A stretch of 64,000 nt of DNA from Diphasiastrum complanatum (GCA_029204225.1 CM055092.1:69527252-69591251); one strand, 5' to 3'. Shown: positions 21,735 to 33,304, counted from the stretch's first letter. Numbers and translations are program-made. The notes: a model not told the origin generated them from the letters alone.

Positions 21735-22624
21735 TGTGAAACAAACAAAGATAGTACCTAATCAAGCTAGAATATGCACTAATTATAAAACACTAAGAAA
21801 AGGCAAATCTGACCCAAAGCTTTTCAAAAAAGTAAAACCCAAACAGCAATAAATGAAGGGAAGGATTGAGTGCTCCCTGGAATCCAAGCAAAGGAATCCC
21901 CTCAGAAATGCGGTAGGCTACAGCAGATGATGTCTGATTGGGCCATTGATTGGTGCTAAAATTCCGCCACAGAATAACTTTCGAATAGAACAGCTGCAGA
22001 ACAGTTGGTTAAAAAACCGTTGGAAAGAGCAAGATAAAAACAACCCAAACAGTTGGAGGAGGGCGCTCGCACGGCGCTGGAACAGCAGAACTGAGCGCTT
22101 TAGTTCATCCTACAATTTCTGATACCAACTGTCCACAGATGAGTGCTGGAACGGTCAGGAATAAAAGAGCTAGATCAGCGCTCTATTTTCCCCACAATTA
22201 GGATGTTGATAGATCCTCCAAACAGCGCTGGAACAATTGTAAAAGTGCGCTAGATCAGCGCTGGAGCTATAGGAAAAAAGTGCCCAAATTCCCAGCTAAA
22301 CAAACGTTGAAACAAATCTGAAAACAGCCCTGGAGCTGTAGGACAAAAGTGCGCCCAAAATCTCCTCTGATTTGAATCCTTTTCCCTCCTTTACCAGCAA
22401 TGGAGATAGGCTACAGGAGGGCCATGGAGCATCAGAAGAATTTTACCAAATTTTCTCCTTGAATTCGGATTGTTGTGGGCTCCCTATATGCTGGAACAGC
22501 AGCGCTGGAGGCCCACCTCTCCAATCTCTTTCCCGACTTTCTCCCTCCCAGATCCTTCAAAAACAAGGGAAAAATGACAATTTCTACTCTCTCTCTAGAA
22601 CGGACGTTTCTCTCTCTAGAACGA
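21735..22624 (-). other. R3 leader with CAGCGCTG repeats
   Basis: The noncoding leader between primer site and gag. The octamer CAGCGCTG occurs at 22223-22230, 22256-22263 and 22500-22507, with CAGCGCT at 22176-22182 and related GCGCTGGAACAGC words near 22070. A second primer-site-like word (GTTGGTATCAG, minus, near 22120-22131) is also present. Confidence 0.6.
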
Positions 22625-22637
22625 GGCTCTGATATCA
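22625..22637 (-). other. R3 primer binding site
   Basis: The minus strand reads TGATATCAGAGCC, one base different from the tRNA-Met-i primer site of R1, in the position expected upstream of the leader. Confidence 0.7.
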
Positions 22638-22640
22638 ATT

Positions 22641-23092
22641 GTCACAAGCAGGTCTCTCCAAGCTCGTGCCATGCGTCTACTGAGAAGCTTGCACCATGTT
22701 ATTATGGACCTTATCGCATATTGGAGGTCCTTAGTCCTGTGACATATCGGTTGCAGCTTCCTTCTTTGACACGGGCCTGTGATATATTCCATGTCAGTTT
22801 ATTACGTGCTGCTATTGAGGATGATGCTCCTCGTGATGCTGAGTTTCCTACCGATCCAGAGTTATTTCCCTTCGTACCTGCTACTATTCTACAGGTTCGT
22901 CTTCAGCATAGTCGGCGCCGGCAACAGATTCAGTTTTGGGTACACTGGGATGGTCGTCCTGTTGAGGAGGCCACATGGGAACCTATGGATGTGTTCTATC
23001 ATACACCTTTGCTTGCGGACCAGGCTCATGCTCTTGCTGCACTTATTGATTCCTCTGTTACAATTGCTGATATACCAGGACCTGCTGCTTGA
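22641..23092 (+). pseudogene. R2 integrase C-terminus and chromodomain
   Basis: The frame resumes at 22641 with EKLAPCYYGPYRILEVLSP (GPY/F module), IFHVSLLRAA and a chromodomain (FWVHWDGRPVEEATWEPM), ending ADIPGPAA. It is collinear with the fragment ending at 16819. The DDE catalytic core between them is not present on either side of R3. Confidence 0.85.
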
Positions 23093-23534
23093 TTTTGCGG
23101 CAGGGCTTTCTTTTGTGTCGGGGAGAGTTATGGACTTGGCTATTTACATTCGTCACGTCCATTCGCATCTACTTTACCATTACCTTTTATGCATAAGCAG
23201 GCCTTGGGCCCTCTATTTTATTGTTTACTGACATTTAGACTGTATGGTTCGCCTTGGGCCCTATTATTCATTTATTGAGATATTACCTTGGAGGGGGGCC
23301 TTTTTGGAGGGCGCACTATTTTCCCTCCCATTTGACTCTTATCCTCTGGACCCCTTTTTAGGGCTTCCCATTGGGTATAAGTACGGCTCCAGTGTCACGT
23401 TCATTTTCAGTTTTATGATATGGATCTCTCTCTTTTAGCCTCCTTAGTCTCTCTTTCTTGCTTTCTAGGATTAAGTCTCGCTTTTGTGCTACGTTCTAGT
23501 TTAGCCCTAGACTACTTGTGGATCCGTTCATAGC
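23093..23534 (+). other. Probable R2 3' LTR region
   Basis: A short purine run (CGGGGAGAG, near 23119-23127) could be a polypurine tract, and TATAAGTACGG (near 23376) could be an LTR promoter. No second copy exists in the window to confirm the LTR. Confidence 0.35.
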
Positions 23535-23816
23535 TGGCGCGGACGCGCCTCCGTGCCCAGGGTCCCCTACCTGAGATATATATATATATATATATATGAC
23601 ATGAGGGTCCGGGACGGGCGCGACCATTTCGCGTCCGCGCCCGACCCCAGGCGCGAGGTCGGGCGCACCCATTTTTGTTTTTGGACGCTGGACGCGTCCA
23701 GCTTCTGGGAGCAGGCGCGTCCGGGTCCCAAGCGCGCGCCCAAAACCCGGACGCAATTCAAAAAAAAAAAAAACCAGAAAACAGGCACAGACAGACCCGC
23801 ACCCACCAGACCCGCG

Positions 23817-23898
<82 letters not shown>
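23535..23898 (+). repeat. Family-1 copy E: (TA)n, 5' terminal block and GA tract
   Basis: A TA tract at 23577-23597, then the family-1 5' end (ACATGAGGGTCCGGGACGG), GGACGCG-type arrays to 23760, poly(A) and a GA tract (23821-23898) leading to an ATG. The sequence left of the TA tract (GCGCGGACGCGCC) also looks like a family-1 remnant. Confidence 0.7.
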
Positions 23899-23903
<5 letters not shown>

Positions 23904-24744
23904 CATGGTGAGTGAGGGATCGCACGTAAGCGCCGCACCATTGCGCTTTTCCGCACATTCAGCAGGTAAGACACTATTATTTTTTAGCCCATTTGCAGTT
24001 CCGTTGCACACGCCAATATTTCCAGGGATTAGGGATTATGATTGCAAATGCGTTTTCGTGTCTGGTTCTTATTTCGTTTTACAATAAAGGCCGGATTTGA
24101 AGAAGCCGGCTCCCACGCGCTTCGCCTACTAGTTCATCATGCTCGAGCGGCTTCACCTGCTGAAGGGGGAGTTGCGCTGCATGGCCACTTCGGCGGAGTT
24201 CACGGCCATGGACCTGTCCCAGACCCCAGAGGGCTTGGCATTCACGAGATCCTATTCATGGAGCCCTTCTGAATTGATATGCAGCAGCTCATGGATGTCA
24301 TGCGCCCCATGTATTCTGTTCTGAGGCTTGTTGATTGCGAGGGGTACACGATGGGCCTCTTATACGAGTTCATGGACCGCATCGGCGAGTCTCTCGGGCG
24401 GTCCGATCTGGACGCGACCAGGTATACCTCCTTCCGTCTCACGAACTTTCTTTCCATTCGCACTCTATTTCGTGTTGTTGCCGCAGCACGCATTTATGTA
24501 ATGCTTGCCTCCACATGGTATGTTCCACAGGTTCGTGCCTATTAAGCGCCTGTGGGCGAGGCGATGGCAGAAGTTCCACCGGCCGATTCACTTCGTAGCC
24601 CACATGCTCCATCCGTTGTGGCAGACCGACTGACAATACAGAGATGAGGAGCTGCGTGCGAACTGGTTCTCATACATCCGCCTCCTGGATAGCGACGTTG
24701 CTTACTGCAGCCAGCTCGAGGGTCAGAGGTTGAAGTTCAGGTAC
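23899..24744 (+). pseudogene. Family-1 transposase, copy E (internal deletion)
   Basis: The ATG after the GA tract is followed within about 40 bp by sequence from the end of the second DUF659 exon (CGCTTTTCCGCACATTCAGCAG, corresponding to 10559-10580 of copy A). The BED finger and most of DUF659 are therefore deleted. The next exon is collinear with A and B (LDLVHLLKG-like stretch at 24090-24160, AMDLSQTPEGLA, FMDRIGESLG). After an intron near 24421-24530 comes KRLWARRWQKFHRPIHFVAHMLHPLW, with stops. It ends before the dimerisation domain, where R4 begins. Confidence 0.75.
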
Positions 24745-24795
24745 ACCCTTGCCCTACCCCCGCTATTACAAACTTACTTACTGCAAACCTCCAGG

Positions 24796-25208
24796 TGCCG
24801 GTTAACCACAAGAGACCGAACGATTCACGTTCCACCCCACCATAGGACCTAATCCAGGTCCACCCACAATGCCCTGGCCTGTGACCGTATCAAGCTGGAT
24901 CCGACCTCCATCCCAGACGGCGTCCCATACCACCACCTAGGCTCTCAGCCATCTCCTGCCTCACGCTAGCAATACATCCTGGCCGTGCACACACTCTCCA
25001 TCCACCTCCTCCCAGGTAGATAGAATGGATGGCAAATGAGTCCTCCCCTTGTATACCTCCAAGGAGAGAGACTCCAAACCATGTGCACTCCTGGATCATG
25101 ACACGTGGCAACCATGCAGGTTCACGAGTCACCGGTCAAGTCTACAGGCCCAGTCATCGTCCAGTCTCAAGTCTGGGTTTGGGACCCAAGGGAGTTGGGT
25201 CCCTAACA
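24796..25208 (-). repeat. R4 3' LTR
   Basis: On the minus strand it starts TGTTAGGGACCC and ends near TTAACCGGCA, about 413 bp. The start is supported by a second partial copy ending at 25550 and by the position just after the end of the chromodomain. The 3' end is placed by the CA rule and by the end of family-1 similarity. Confidence 0.65.
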
Positions 25209-25790
25209 TTCCCTCTTCCTTAAAAAATTCCTTATCTAAGGAAGGAATCCAGGGAATCTCAATTTAAGGTCAAGTTCCTTTTCCCAAGTATCATCGTCCT
25301 CGAAACTTCCTTTCCAACGAACCAAGTACTCAGTTACCTGCCGATTTCGGAGCCCACATTGACGTACATCAACAATGGCATGTGGTTCAGTAGGTACAAA
25401 GGATGATAGGTCATCTAGCTGAACTAAGTCCTCCTGAGGCATCAACGTGTCAACCATGCAGGTTCACGAGTCACCGGTCAAGTCTACACGCCCAATCATC
25501 GTCCAGTCTCAAGTCTGGATTTGGGACCCAAGGGAGTTGGGTCCCTAACATTCCCTCTTCCTTAAAAAATTCCTTATCTAAGGAAGGAATCCAGGGAATC
25601 TCAGTTTAAGGTCAAGTTCCTTTTCCCAAGTATCATCGTCCTCGGAACTTCCTTTCCAACGAACCAAGTACTCAGTTACCTGCCGATTTCTAAGCCCACG
25701 TTGACGCACATCAACAATGGCCTGTGGTTCAATAGGTACAAAGGATGATAGGTCCTCTAGCTGAACAAGTCCTCCTGAGGCATCAAGTCA
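25104..25790 (-). repeat. Tandem duplication (342-bp period) of chromodomain and LTR start
   Basis: The block 25109-25450 repeats from 25451 with few differences. Each copy contains the end of the chromodomain reading (ATWE-like EDDDTWEKELDLKLRFPGFLP), the purine tract and the first ~100 bp of the LTR. The period is a multiple of three, but the LTR start carries stops, so it does not give a longer protein. The inner copy has one extra base difference that shifts frame at MPQEDL. Confidence 0.85.
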
Positions 25791-27043
25791 TCCTTTCCAC
25801 CAAGTCGTTCCTTTATACGACTGATGTGAAAAACTGGATGTACCTTAATACCTTGAGGAAGTTCCAGCTGGTACGCATTCCGATGGAGTTTCTTTACTAT
25901 ACGGAATGGCCCTGCGTAACGAGGGGACAACTTAGCACATTTTCCAGTCCTTAGAACCTTAGAATCTTTTGGAATTCTAAGATATACCCAAGCCCCCTCC
26001 TCATAGACCCTAGGTTGTCGCTTTTGATTAGCGTAAAACTGGGCTCTATCTTGAGCTGTTTTTACATTTTCGCGAGCAACAAGCAACATCTCTTGCATAT
26101 CATGCAGGAAATCTACTGCTGCCTTAACCTTAAGGCCTTTGAGGCCCACTGAAATGGGAGCCCTAGGCTGGAAACCATACATCAGAGAAAATGGACTAAA
26201 ACCCGTCGCTGAGTGCTTTGCGCTATTATACACAAACTCAATCATTGGAAGGTACCTTTCCCAATCCAACTGCCTTCTGAAAACATATGCCTGAAGCATA
26301 TCTTCCATAGACTGGTTTGTCCTCTCTGTCTGACCATCCGATTCAGGATGATCTGATGACCCCAAACTTAGAGTGGTCTGTAATTTTTCAAAGACTGCTT
26401 GCCAGAATTTGCCAATGAACTTTGGATCTCGATCACTAACAATGTCATTCGGCAAACCAAACAACCTGAACAACTTTTCCACGAAAAGCTGTGCAAGTTC
26501 AGAAGCTTTGACAGTTTGCTTGGTTGGTATGAATTGCGCCATTTTAGTTAACCTGTCAACTATTACCCAAATGGCATCATTTTGCTTCCCCGTCCGAGGT
26601 AGCCCAACCACAAAGTCCATGGAAATACTTTCCCACTTTCTTTTGGGAATTTCCAAGGGCATTAACAAACCAGCTGACTTAAGTCTTTCAGCTTTGTTAA
26701 CTTGGCATTGCGCACACTTGCAAACATATGCCTCCACATGACTTTTCAAATTTGGCCAGTAAAAGTTCCTTTTTACTAAGTCAAGTGTCCTTTGAGCGCC
26801 AGGGTGCCCTGCACACGGGCTGTCATGACATTCATGCAGGATTTGGGCCCTTATATCATCATTTTCTGGCGCACAAAGTTTTCCATTCCGGAAAAGTAAC
26901 CCATTCCTAATAGAATAGTCTCTTTGTATCTTGTCCTGAGGAGAAATCTTGGAATCCTGCATTCCAAACTCATCACTAGATCTAGAAGAACCTGCTAGGA
27001 CGTCTAGCCAAATACGACCGAAGTACCTATCGGTCTTACACAA
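25757..27043 (-). pseudogene. R4 integrase
   Basis: A long intact frame (428 codons). The zinc domain ([31 protein letters not shown]) is followed by the DDE core (SMDFVVGLPRTGKQND, VSDRDPKFIGKFW, DHPESDGQTERTN), KLSPRYAGPFRIV and FHISRIKERLGG. It then shifts frame and the chromodomain follows in another frame (EYLVRWKGSSEDDDTWE). Upstream of this frame a deletion and stops separate it from RNase H. All integrase catalytic boxes look intact. Confidence 0.85.
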
Positions 27044-27186
27044 ATCTCTTTAAGGACAGATACAACTCAAATTGGATCTCAGAAAAGCTTAACTGATTAA
27101 CCTCTCCAATCTTGGGCATCCGCGACACTATTAGAAGTACCCTTTCGGTACTCAATGTCATAATGAAATTCTTGGAGCATCTTTGA

Positions 27187-28241
27187 TCACCTGGCCTTTC
27201 GACCCCTAAGGTCGACCGTATCGTTAATATACTTTAACGCTTGATGGTCAGTAACTATAGTAAACTGGGAGCCATACAAATAATGTCTCCAAACTTTCAG
27301 GGCATTAATAACAGCGAAAAGTTCCTTGTCATAGGTGGAATACCGCCTTTGAGCAGGGTCCAACTTCTTGCTTTCAAAAGCTACCGGTCTACCATCCTGA
27401 TATAGGACTACGCCTATAGCATAGTCACTGGCATCCGTTTCAAGTACATACGGCTTGTTAGGATCCACTATGTGTAAAATAGGCGCTGTAGTTACACAGT
27501 ATTTGAGGTTCTCAAAACTCTGATTCAACTCTTCAGTCCAAGTAACTGGAGGACTGAACTTACTGTGCCGGCTAACTCTTTTAGCCCCTCTGAGGACATT
27601 CGTCAAGGCCAATGCAATTAATGCATAGTTCAAGATGAATCTATGAAAAAACCCCGTAAAGCCCAAAAAGGACTTAACCTCCCGGATGGTTTTAGGGATA
27701 GGCCATTCACGTACTTGTCGGACTTTATTTGGGTCAATTTCCAACCCATGGTCCAAAATAATGTGAGCAAGGTATAACAAACTTTTTTGGAAGAACACAC
27801 ATTTGGACTCCTTGGCAAAAAGCTTCTCCTGTCTGAGTAACTTTAAAACAGTCCTGAGATGCTCCTCGTGCTCCTCCAAGGTCTTACTATAGATGAGAAT
27901 ATCATCTAAGTAGACTATTACGAACTTTCCCAGATATGGACGAAGAAGATCGTTCATCATCTGCTGGAAAGTCGCTGGAGCATTTGTCAAGCCAAATGGT
28001 AAAACTAGAAACTCATAATGGCCGTTCTAAACCCGGTTTTTTCAATATCCTCAGTCTTTATGCAAATCTGATGATACCCTAATCTCAAATCGATTTTGGT
28101 GAAGTACTTTGCACCATGCAATCGATCAACCAGTTCATCCATTCGCAGCAAAGGATAACGGTTTTTAATCGTTAACTTATTAAACTTTTTAAAGTCCACA
28201 CAAAGACGAGTACCTCCGTCTTTTTTATCAACAAGGAGCAC
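27187..28241 (-). pseudogene. R4 reverse transcriptase and RNase H
   Basis: Frame 28241-28005 has [18 protein letters not shown] and [11 protein letters not shown]. After one frameshift near 28000, frame 27990-27187 has MTNAPATFQQMMNDLL, the catalytic YLDD, LGFTGFFHRFI, and RNase H (ETDASDYAIGVVLYQDGRPV, YDKELFAVINALKVW, VTDHQALKYI). The domain is complete apart from the frameshift. Confidence 0.88.
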
Positions 28242-28552
28242 AGGTGCCCCCCAGGGAGATTTACTAGGCCTAACCCCAGCTTAAGGTGATTCTGCAGTTG
28301 CCTATAAACCTCATCCTCTTCAGTAGTACTCATCCTATATGGATACAGTGATATACTACCAGGAATCAGTTTAATACCATGGTCAACACCCCTAGAGGGG
28401 GGAAGACCCTCAGGAAGCTGCTCAGGAAACACATCATTAAATTCTTGTCTAAGTTTCCTAAAAATTTCACCTTTCGGCGAGTTTTCTTGTTTTAGGTTGT
28501 TAGACATTAGCAGCAGAAAGCATATACGGAGTAGAAATATCAACATTTCCAT

Positions 28553-29701
28553 TCAATTCTCTATGAGTGAGCCGTTATGTAAGAACGACAAACTGTGTGT
28601 TACATAGTTTTTCTTCATAGACTCGTTCCTCTCATAGAACCACTCTTTACCAAGTATAACATCTACCCTATCTAGATTCATAATATGAAAGTCTAATTTA
28701 TCCTTATAGGCTTGAATCTCTATTGGTAGACGTGGGACTATCCGGTCCCAAACTTGGCTTTTTGCTCCAGTTGCCAGCTTCACTGTACATCGGTGGTCAC
28801 TTTGCCTTGTTTCCACCTTTAGCTTCTGCAACAAATTAGCGTTAATAAAATTATGTGTGGAACCATCGTCAAGTAAAACGGTTACGGCTTGGCCACCCAC
28901 AACCCCCTTCATCTGAATGAGGTCATAAGGGCCAAAAACAGCCGTATTAAAACAACAATGCTCACACACAGAATTACCAGCAAAAGAAAGATCTACACTA
29001 GATATGCTAGAGTTACCTGGCGTCTTAACAGATGCCCCTTTAGCTTTCCGTTTCTTTGGACATTCCTTCGTGACATGACCTGGTTCCATGCAATTGAAGC
29101 ACAAATTGTCGCTTCTGGCTTTCATGAAGGTTTCCTGGTCCAAGGTAGATCTTTTCTTCGATTTCCCTGAACCTGAAGGCCCTTCCTTTGCCTTGTCTTT
29201 CAATTTCTTTGGAAAGAAAGGCTTCTTACCCTTTACGTCGGGCAAGACACCAGTCTCAGGCTTAGCCATCGTACGAGTATCATCGTAGATTCTGACGAAG
29301 CGAACATCCTCCTCGAGGGTAAGAGGCTGGTTCCTCCTGACCTCTAGCTGGTAGTCTCTTGGCAACCCCAGTATGAAATGCAACTTTACTAGCAAAGGAT
29401 CTATTCTAGTTGCAAAACGAGAATAGACCTCTTGAAACTCTTGTAAATACTGATCCAGGGGCCGGTTCCCCATATGGATTGTTGCATACTGACGGTAAAA
29501 TTCAAAATCATCACGAATAGGAAGGAAGGCCGCCTTAAAGGCCTTACAAAAATCCTCCCAATTCCTAGGAACTTCAGGCTTACCCCTAATATCTTGCCAC
29601 CAGGTAAATGCTTTACCTCGCAGGTACATGACGACTAGATTGATCTTGTTGTCCTCGGATGAATCGTGCATGGAAAAGTGCGAATTCCATCGATCGAGCA
29701 T
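28553..29701 (-). pseudogene. R4 Gag and protease (N-terminus missing)
   Basis: A 382-codon frame. Gag core: MYLRGKAFTWWQDIRG and YLQEFQEVYSRF. Zinc knuckle CFNCMEPGHVTKEC (CX2CX4HX4C). Protease LLDDGSTHNFINANLL, with Asp in place of Thr after the catalytic Asp, as in R1, and DVILGKEWF at the end. A frameshift follows, and the link to reverse transcriptase is in frame 28552-28172 (EGLPPSRGVDHGIKLIPGS). The frame begins abruptly at the junction with C1, so the first ~100 residues of Gag are absent. Confidence 0.88.
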
Positions 29702-29735
29702 TGCAAGACCGCCTTCGGGGTTCTATCGTTCTTTG

Positions 29736-32476
29736 AATTAATGTTCAATGTGTTTTTTGTGCAACGCGTGCCTGGGAAATTGCAATGTAATATGTGTGTT
29801 TATGAAATGCTATCGAGGGGGTTGTATTTCTGTGTAGTGCATCTGCTACCAATCTCTGCAGTTGAAACTAATTGAAAATACGCACATACCATTCGAAATA
29901 AAATTGAAAACAGAGCATCACAATTACAAATCGACAAATACACAATGTGCAGCTAATAAAGTACGTCCAACACTGGATATAATATGGAAAATGGTCTGAA
30001 TACAGTGTTCGACCATCTGGCCGCCAAACATGGAACATGATATCAAACTGCTAAAAATAAAATAACAGAGCTACAATCAATGCTCTGGCTCTGACTCAGA
30101 CGAATGCTCCGGAGACAACTCAGGGCCCCGAGCTTACTCTCGCAACTGATATCTATGCCTGTCTGGAACTGGCATGGGCTGTGTATGAGGAGGAAGACTC
30201 GTCATCCACATCCTCCCAATCTGCCTTCGCATCAGCCCCCAAGCAAGCCAAACCGACTAGACTTGCTCCAGCTGGCTGTGATAGTACACCTCTACCTGCA
30301 CCCGGGGCCCTGCGAAGTCGTCCTCTCTTCCTTGGCTGTTTCTGTGCTCTGCCTTTCTTGTTCGACCAGTCCAAGTGTCGACCCCTCGCTGTCAGCCATG
30401 TGGAGCACAATGTAGAGTGGTCGAAGCAGTCCTGACAATGTCTGTGCATCCCTCAAGAACTGGTCTCCCCTCACCGTGGAAGAAAATTGCTCCCCATCCT
30501 CGGTGTGCTGAAACGTACTGGCACGCCAAAGATCACTGGCAACCATCTGTAAAAGCTGCGCCCTACACCTGATCAGACGGTCGATGACCACCAAGTCGAA
30601 TGCAAAGCGTGTGGGGGCTGGCTTACGAAGGTCCAAATGGCTGAACACCAGGAACATGGCAAGAACACGCCTCTTTCTGGTGACAGAAGTCACCAGGAAG
30701 AGGGCCTCACAGACGATGGCTCTAATCCAGGGAAGTGCACCTATGCCCCCTATCAGAAGGTCTATGTCGTGCGCTGCACAGGGGGTATGAACAATGTGAG
30801 GGAACACGGCCTCTAGCAGTACACCCATCTGAATGCAGTTCGTGGCATTGTCCGTCACCACCGTGACGACATGTTGTGGGCCTATGGACAGGATGGAAGA
30901 CCTGATGACATCAAACATGAACTCTGCAGATATGACTCTCCCCCCCCTGCTGCAATCCACGGCCCTCAAAAACTGTGTGCCCATACAGCTGGAGACCAAG
31001 ATGTTGAGGATCGGCCTCCTCCTGACATCAGTCCAGCCATCGGACATGATGCTGCAATCGTGGTGGCGACGTAGAGGCTCCATCTCTCTAAACAAGGACT
31101 CGACCCTATCCCTCAACATGTGTGTGCGGACAACCTCTGAACTAGGGACTCTCCAACTAGGGCTGACAGACTGTGCAAGGCGGAAGGCCCTTCTAAAGGG
31201 CTCAGAGTCGGTGATGGCAAATGGAAGGTTCAGCTCATAAATCAGACTGGCCACGGCCTGTGTGGCCTCTCTGTCCATGTGCGGCTGATGCGCGCCGCGA
31301 ATGCTCTGTTGCCTAAGAACTCTCCCAGCTGGGCGACGGGTAGCGGACCTCCAGCACGGTGCACCAAACGTGACGGGAATGGATGATGACGCGACAGGCT
31401 GGGCACTAGTAGCTGCATCGGTTGTAGACGTGGAATGGGGAGAGTGGGATACACTGGCAGGGATGGGTGCAGCAGCATAAGTGGGGCGCACTAGTGGAGG
31501 GGGAACATCTGGCATGGGATACGAAAACTGCTGGCTAGGGAGGTCATCCAGATGGGAAGGGAGGGAGGAAGGGATCTCCTCAACATCCTGGAAGGCCTCG
31601 TCACTAGCATCCTGGGCCTGCTCCTGCTCGGGCTATGGAGAGTCCATGAGAAAGTCATAAATTGGGGGGGGTGCAAGCAACAGTAGGTGGTGGTGGAACC
31701 GCAGTGGCAACTGGCGAACGAGATGGGACGGGATCCACCGGAATGGGTGCAGATGGGGTTGCGTGCGGCGGAACTGTCTGAGGGGGGTGAGAGACAAAGG
31801 GACTGGACGCGGATGCACTCCCTCTCCTCGTGCATGCCAGCCAAGTAGGCAGCAACTCGGGGTAAGGCGCGGTGCAAAATCGAAGAACACCCTCCGAAAT
31901 GGTGTTCTCCCCCGCCACAAGACGTGGCCCGTAGGTGTCCAGAAGTTGCTGCCTGACGGGAACGGACATGCTGCCACAGGGGGCAGCATTCAGTATGCCA
32001 CCATTTTTGGCGCGTGCGCCGAGTAGGTGGCCTTTAAGGCGAGTGAGGGTGGCACTGACCTCAACCAGGCAATATCTCGCACGATCTTTGCACCAGACTT
32101 GTTGGACTTGTCGGGAACCCGCCTGACAATGTCCACCTCGCCCCACAGATCGGCAAGGTTGGAATGCACCATTTTTGTAAAGGGAACTGGGAAAAAAGGC
32201 AGAGATGATCGTGAGTGCGATAGGAGGCGGAAGGCTGGAAAATCCACAGCAATGGCCGAGTAGCAGGGGCGGAAGGGCGCGGACAGTGTGATGGCGAGGA
32301 GGGCGCGGACAGCAGAGAGGGCGCGGACAGCAGCACGATGGGCAAGGAGAGAGATGAAGCGAGGGGGGGAAATTAGGGTAAAAAAATATATATTAATATA
32401 TTAAATATTAAAAATATTAACTATTGTCGTACCGCGAATCAGTATGGATCCGCGGATCTTGGTACCACTGGATCTA

Positions 32477-32478
<2 letters not shown>
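29736..32478 (-). mobile_element. C1: family-2 hAT-like element, accessory half missing
   Basis: The right end reads CTATG followed by (TA)n, preceded by GGTACC/GGATCC-type subterminal words (32420-32478), matching the transposase-side terminus of D (47540-47614). The left part is the 3' UTR of the transposase gene (similar to 42056-42400 in reverse orientation) and stops where R4 gag begins. The accessory gene is not present on this side. Confidence 0.8.
30077..32172 (-). pseudogene. Family-2 BED-DUF659 transposase, copy C1 (lacks dimerisation domain)
   Basis: Start at 32172 (MVHSNLADLWGEVDIVRRV). A BED-like finger follows (RARYCLVEVSATLTRLKGHLLG, with its first Cys changed and a frameshift in front), then a Pro-rich linker (31650-31520). 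The longest frame, 31515-30292 (407 codons), holds DUF659: IYELNLPFAITDSEPFRRAF, CSIMSDGWTDVRRRPILN, VVTDNATNCIQMGVLL, FSHLDLRKPAPTRFAFDL. After STLGLV the frame jumps directly to the Arg/Pro-rich tail (RKRGRLRRAPGAGRG) that is kilobases away in D, so the hAT dimerisation exons are deleted. The tail ends near ESEPEH-like sequence with a stop at 30077. It shares its DUF659 domain almost word for word with copy D. Confidence 0.82.

Positions 32479-32542
<64 letters not shown>
32479..32542. repeat. (TA)n microsatellite between C1 and C2
   Basis: A 64-bp perfect alternating AT run. Its left neighbour ends GATCTATG and its right neighbour starts CATAGGTCCC, which are family-2 terminal sequences in inverted orientation. 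Confidence 0.95.
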
Positions 32543-32544
<2 letters not shown>

Positions 32545-32685
32545 TAGGTCCCGCGGTACTGGGTACCGCGGATCCCGGTACCGCGGGACCATACTGGTAC
32601 CGCGGTACCATGATGGTACCGCGGTACCACAATATAATAATATATTTATTATTTAATATTTTTTTTAATTTTTTTTTACCTAAAC

Positions 32686-33132
32686 CTACCCGCCCCCCTC
32701 GCATTTCCTCTGAAATTTTTTTGAGCCCTCTCCGCCCTGCCATCGCTGCTGGTTTTTCTTGCCTGCCTTTGATTCCTTGCGTCGCCCATCGCCCACGCAA
32801 CGCCCTGCCTTGCATCTGATTTCCTTTGCCTCCCGGTTAGCCCGAGCTGCCTCCTGGTTAGCCCGACGTCTGGCCGCCCTTTCCCTGACCATGATGAGCT
32901 GCCGTCGTGTGAAATTCATTCCGATCTGCTCATCCAGATCCAGCTCGACAGCGGGGACAGGATCCACAGCGGGGGCGGGTGGCTCCGGTTCCGGATTTCT
33001 CTGTCGAGTCTGTCGCAGCATCTCTCGGATATCTGCCTCTTGCTTCCGATGCCTCTCGTTGTGCCTTCGGATATCTTCCTCAAGCTTTCTCCTGGCTTCG
33101 CCCTCGGGCTTCGGTGGTATTCGCTCAGCCAT
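32686..33132 (-). CDS. Accessory protein of family-2 transposon, copy 2 with new C-terminus
   Basis: From the shared MAERIPPKPEGEARRKLEED start, the frame follows copies 1 and 3 through QIGMNFTRRQL and the Arg-rich helix. After about residue 115 it runs across the deletion junction into sequence that in D is upstream of the transposase gene. This gives a basic tail (KAGRCVGDGRRKESKAGKK and following) instead of the acidic GEESVEDP end. An upstream in-frame ATG at 33174 would add 14 residues absent from the other copies. No function is known; see copy 1 for the shared features. Confidence 0.6.
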   Translation of the reverse strand: MAERIPPKPEGEARRKLEEDIRRHNERHRKQEADIREMLRQTRQRNPEPEPPAPAVDPVPAVELDLDEQIGMNFTRRQLIMVRERAARRRANQEAARANREAKEIRCKAGRCVGDGRRKESKAGKKNQQRWQGGEGSKKFQRKCEGGG

Positions 33133-33304
33133 CTCGATCGACCTTCTCCTCACAGCACCCTGATCCTTGAACACCCTCTCACAGCACCCTGGCTCTCAAA
33201 CAGCCTCTCACAGCCTGTCACCGGCTCTCGCTTGCTCTCTCACTGTCTATCACTAGCCCTCTCACAGCCTCTGAAAATGCCGACCACAATGGCATTGTGA
33301 GTGC

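Larger units (their letters stand above)
16820..22640 (-). mobile_element. R3: decayed minus-strand chromovirus nested in R2
   Basis: On the minus strand from high to low coordinates: primer site, leader, gag, protease, reverse transcriptase, RNase H, integrase, chromodomain, polypurine tract and a 3' LTR-like region. It lies exactly between the integrase zinc domain and the integrase C-terminal part of R2, so it is nested. No 5' LTR is present: the primer site at 22625-22637 is only a few bases from R2 coding sequence. No target duplication is visible. The insertion was therefore followed by, or accompanied by, deletion. Confidence 0.85.
24796..29730 (-). mobile_element. R4: minus-strand chromovirus, 5' truncated
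   Basis: From high to low coordinates: truncated gag, protease, reverse transcriptase, RNase H, integrase, a duplicated chromodomain/LTR segment, and a complete 3' LTR. The gag N-terminus, leader, primer site and 5' LTR are missing; family-2 element C1 starts at about 29736. It lies against copy E on the left, so it inserted into or next to E. Confidence 0.88.

Noticed and set aside
22120-22131. Second primer-site-like word (GTTGGTATCAG on the minus strand) in the R3 leader
   Set aside because: No LTR follows it; the word at 22625-22637 is in the expected place, although neither can be proved without a 5' LTR.
32424-32819. Open frames through the (TA)n and GGTACC arrays
   Set aside because: Poly-IY translations of microsatellites and repeats.
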